Shown: in pieces, positions 6,278 to 6,902 of the stretch
Layout: the number at the start of each line of letters is the position of its first letter
Position numbering within the stretch: the first letter of the stretch is position 1
Origin: Pseudomonadales bacterium
GTDB lineage: Bacteria > Pseudomonadota > Gammaproteobacteria > Pseudomonadales > Azotimanducaceae
Direction: 5' to 3'
NCBI GenBank assembly: GCA_007128525.1
Contig: SKXG01000046.1
Location: 1-6,902, forward strand
DNA: 6,902 bases
The notes under the pieces: model-generated
What the model was told of the DNA's origin: nothing
Databases searched by the model: none
Seen by the model: only the letters and a program-made list of their open reading frames with translations
Made by a program: the position numbers and the translations under genes

Positions 6278-6902
6278 TCAGCGGCGCTCCATCCCGATAC
6301 TGAGTGCTTGCTGGGTCTCACCGACCAGCTTCTCGAGCGCGGCATCGTCCGGCGCCGGGATGCGACCATCGACGATCAACGAGGCCAAGCCGTGCATCAG
6401 GGCCCAAGCTGTGCGGGCCTGAATCCGGTAATCATCATTGCGGAGCTGGCCCAGATCCTGCGCCTGCTCCAGCGCATCACGCATCAACGTATACACACCC
6501 TCACCGGCATGGCGCACACTGTGGTCATGTTCATAGGCGGCTTCCGGACCAAACATGACGCGGAAGTGCCCGGGATGCCGCGCTGCGAAACGTACATAAG
6601 CCAGCCCCATCAGACGCAGGCGTTCTATCGGCTCATCTCCTGCCGCCGCACTGGCAGCCTGCATTTCTGCCGCCATATCGCGAAAACCCTCTTCCGCCAG
6701 CACAGCGAGCAGCGCTGCCCGATTGCGAAAGTGCCGGTACGGTGCCGTGTGGGAGACGCCTGCGCGCCGTGCGGCGTCGCGCAGACTGAGGCTGGCGGCA
6801 CCGGTTTCCCGAACAATCTCCAGGGCTGCGGCCATGAGATGGGCGCGCAGATTACCATGGTGATAGCTGCGCTTTGGTTCGCCAACCTCGGCCGCCTCAG
6901 TC
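6278..6902 (-). CDS. TetR/AcrR-family transcriptional regulator, 5' end cut by window edge
   Basis: The frame stays open from the TGA at 6278-6280 to the window end, giving 207 visible residues. The ATG at 6835 is in frame, but it is not the true start: the 22 codons before it encode RSYHHGNLRAHL, the usual first helix of this TetR subgroup, and contain no start codon, so the start lies beyond 6902. The helix-turn-helix spans visible residues 39-58 (SLRDAARRAGVSHTAPYRHF). The ligand-binding half has AYVRFAARHPGHFRVMF (101-117) and WALMHGLASL (166-175), matching the WHG-type C-terminal domain. It should bind DNA as a dimer and repress genes until a small ligand binds; target and ligand are unknown. 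It converges with the lipoprotein gene and has its own terminator. Possible targets include itself or a divergent gene off the right edge. Confidence 0.92.
   Translation of the reverse strand, partial: TEAAEVGEPKRSYHHGNLRAHLMAAALEIVRETGAASLSLRDAARRAGVSHTAPYRHFRNRAALLAVLAEEGFRDMAAEMQAASAAAGDEPIERLRLMGLAYVRFAARHPGHFRVMFGPEAAYEHDHSVRHAGEGVYTLMRDALEQAQDLGQLRNDDYRIQARTAWALMHGLASLIVDGRIPAPDDAALEKLVGETQQALSIGMERR

Noticed and set aside
1..6902. A defence system, phage, integron or CRISPR array
   Set aside because: No nuclease, integrase, transposase, toxin or repeat-spacer pattern is seen. All genes belong to common housekeeping or metabolic families, with uniform base composition by eye.

Overview
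The window looks like ordinary chromosomal DNA from a GC-rich (about 60% by eye) gammaproteobacterium. MsrA and the Hsp70-like protein both resemble the long E. coli types (MsrA, YegD), and a lipobox lipoprotein is present. I cannot name the genus. There is no sign of a mobile element, phage, CRISPR array, rRNA or tRNA. Both window edges cut genes: a PaaI-type thioesterase at the left and a TetR regulator at the right.

Layout, left to right: (1) a partial hotdog-fold thioesterase on the minus strand (<1..287); (2) divergent from it, a NUDIX hydrolase of the CoA-pyrophosphatase type (394..1038, plus), with a fair sigma70-like promoter in the 106-bp gap; (3) a minus-strand run of three genes, read right to left: msrA (3772..4416), a CaiB/BaiF class III CoA-transferase (2509..3687) and a YegD-like Hsp70 ATPase without a substrate-binding domain (1039..2499). 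The last two are 9 nt apart. The Hsp70 stop codon abuts the NUDIX stop codon in a shared TGATCA; (4) divergent from msrA, a Sel1/TPR-repeat lipoprotein (4551..6221, plus) with a TATACT -10 box; (5) a TetR/AcrR regulator (6278..>6902, minus) followed by a clear intrinsic terminator. All intergenic gaps are under 300 bp.

How the genes may fit together: the thioesterase, NUDIX hydrolase and CoA-transferase all act on CoA or acyl-CoA. MsrA and the Hsp70-like ATPase deal with protein damage or folding. This mix suggests general metabolism and stress housekeeping rather than one known pathway, and no substrate can be deduced.

The most interesting feature is not a gene. In the 84-nt gap between msrA and the CoA-transferase there is a perfect 12-bp inverted repeat. 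In the minus-strand mRNA its 3' arm contains the transferase Shine-Dalgarno sequence, and its loop holds a further 7-bp stem that needs a G-U pair available only in that strand's RNA. This is a candidate RNA switch or thermometer controlling translation of the CoA-transferase and perhaps the Hsp70-like gene. I see no strong evidence for a wholly new multigene system.
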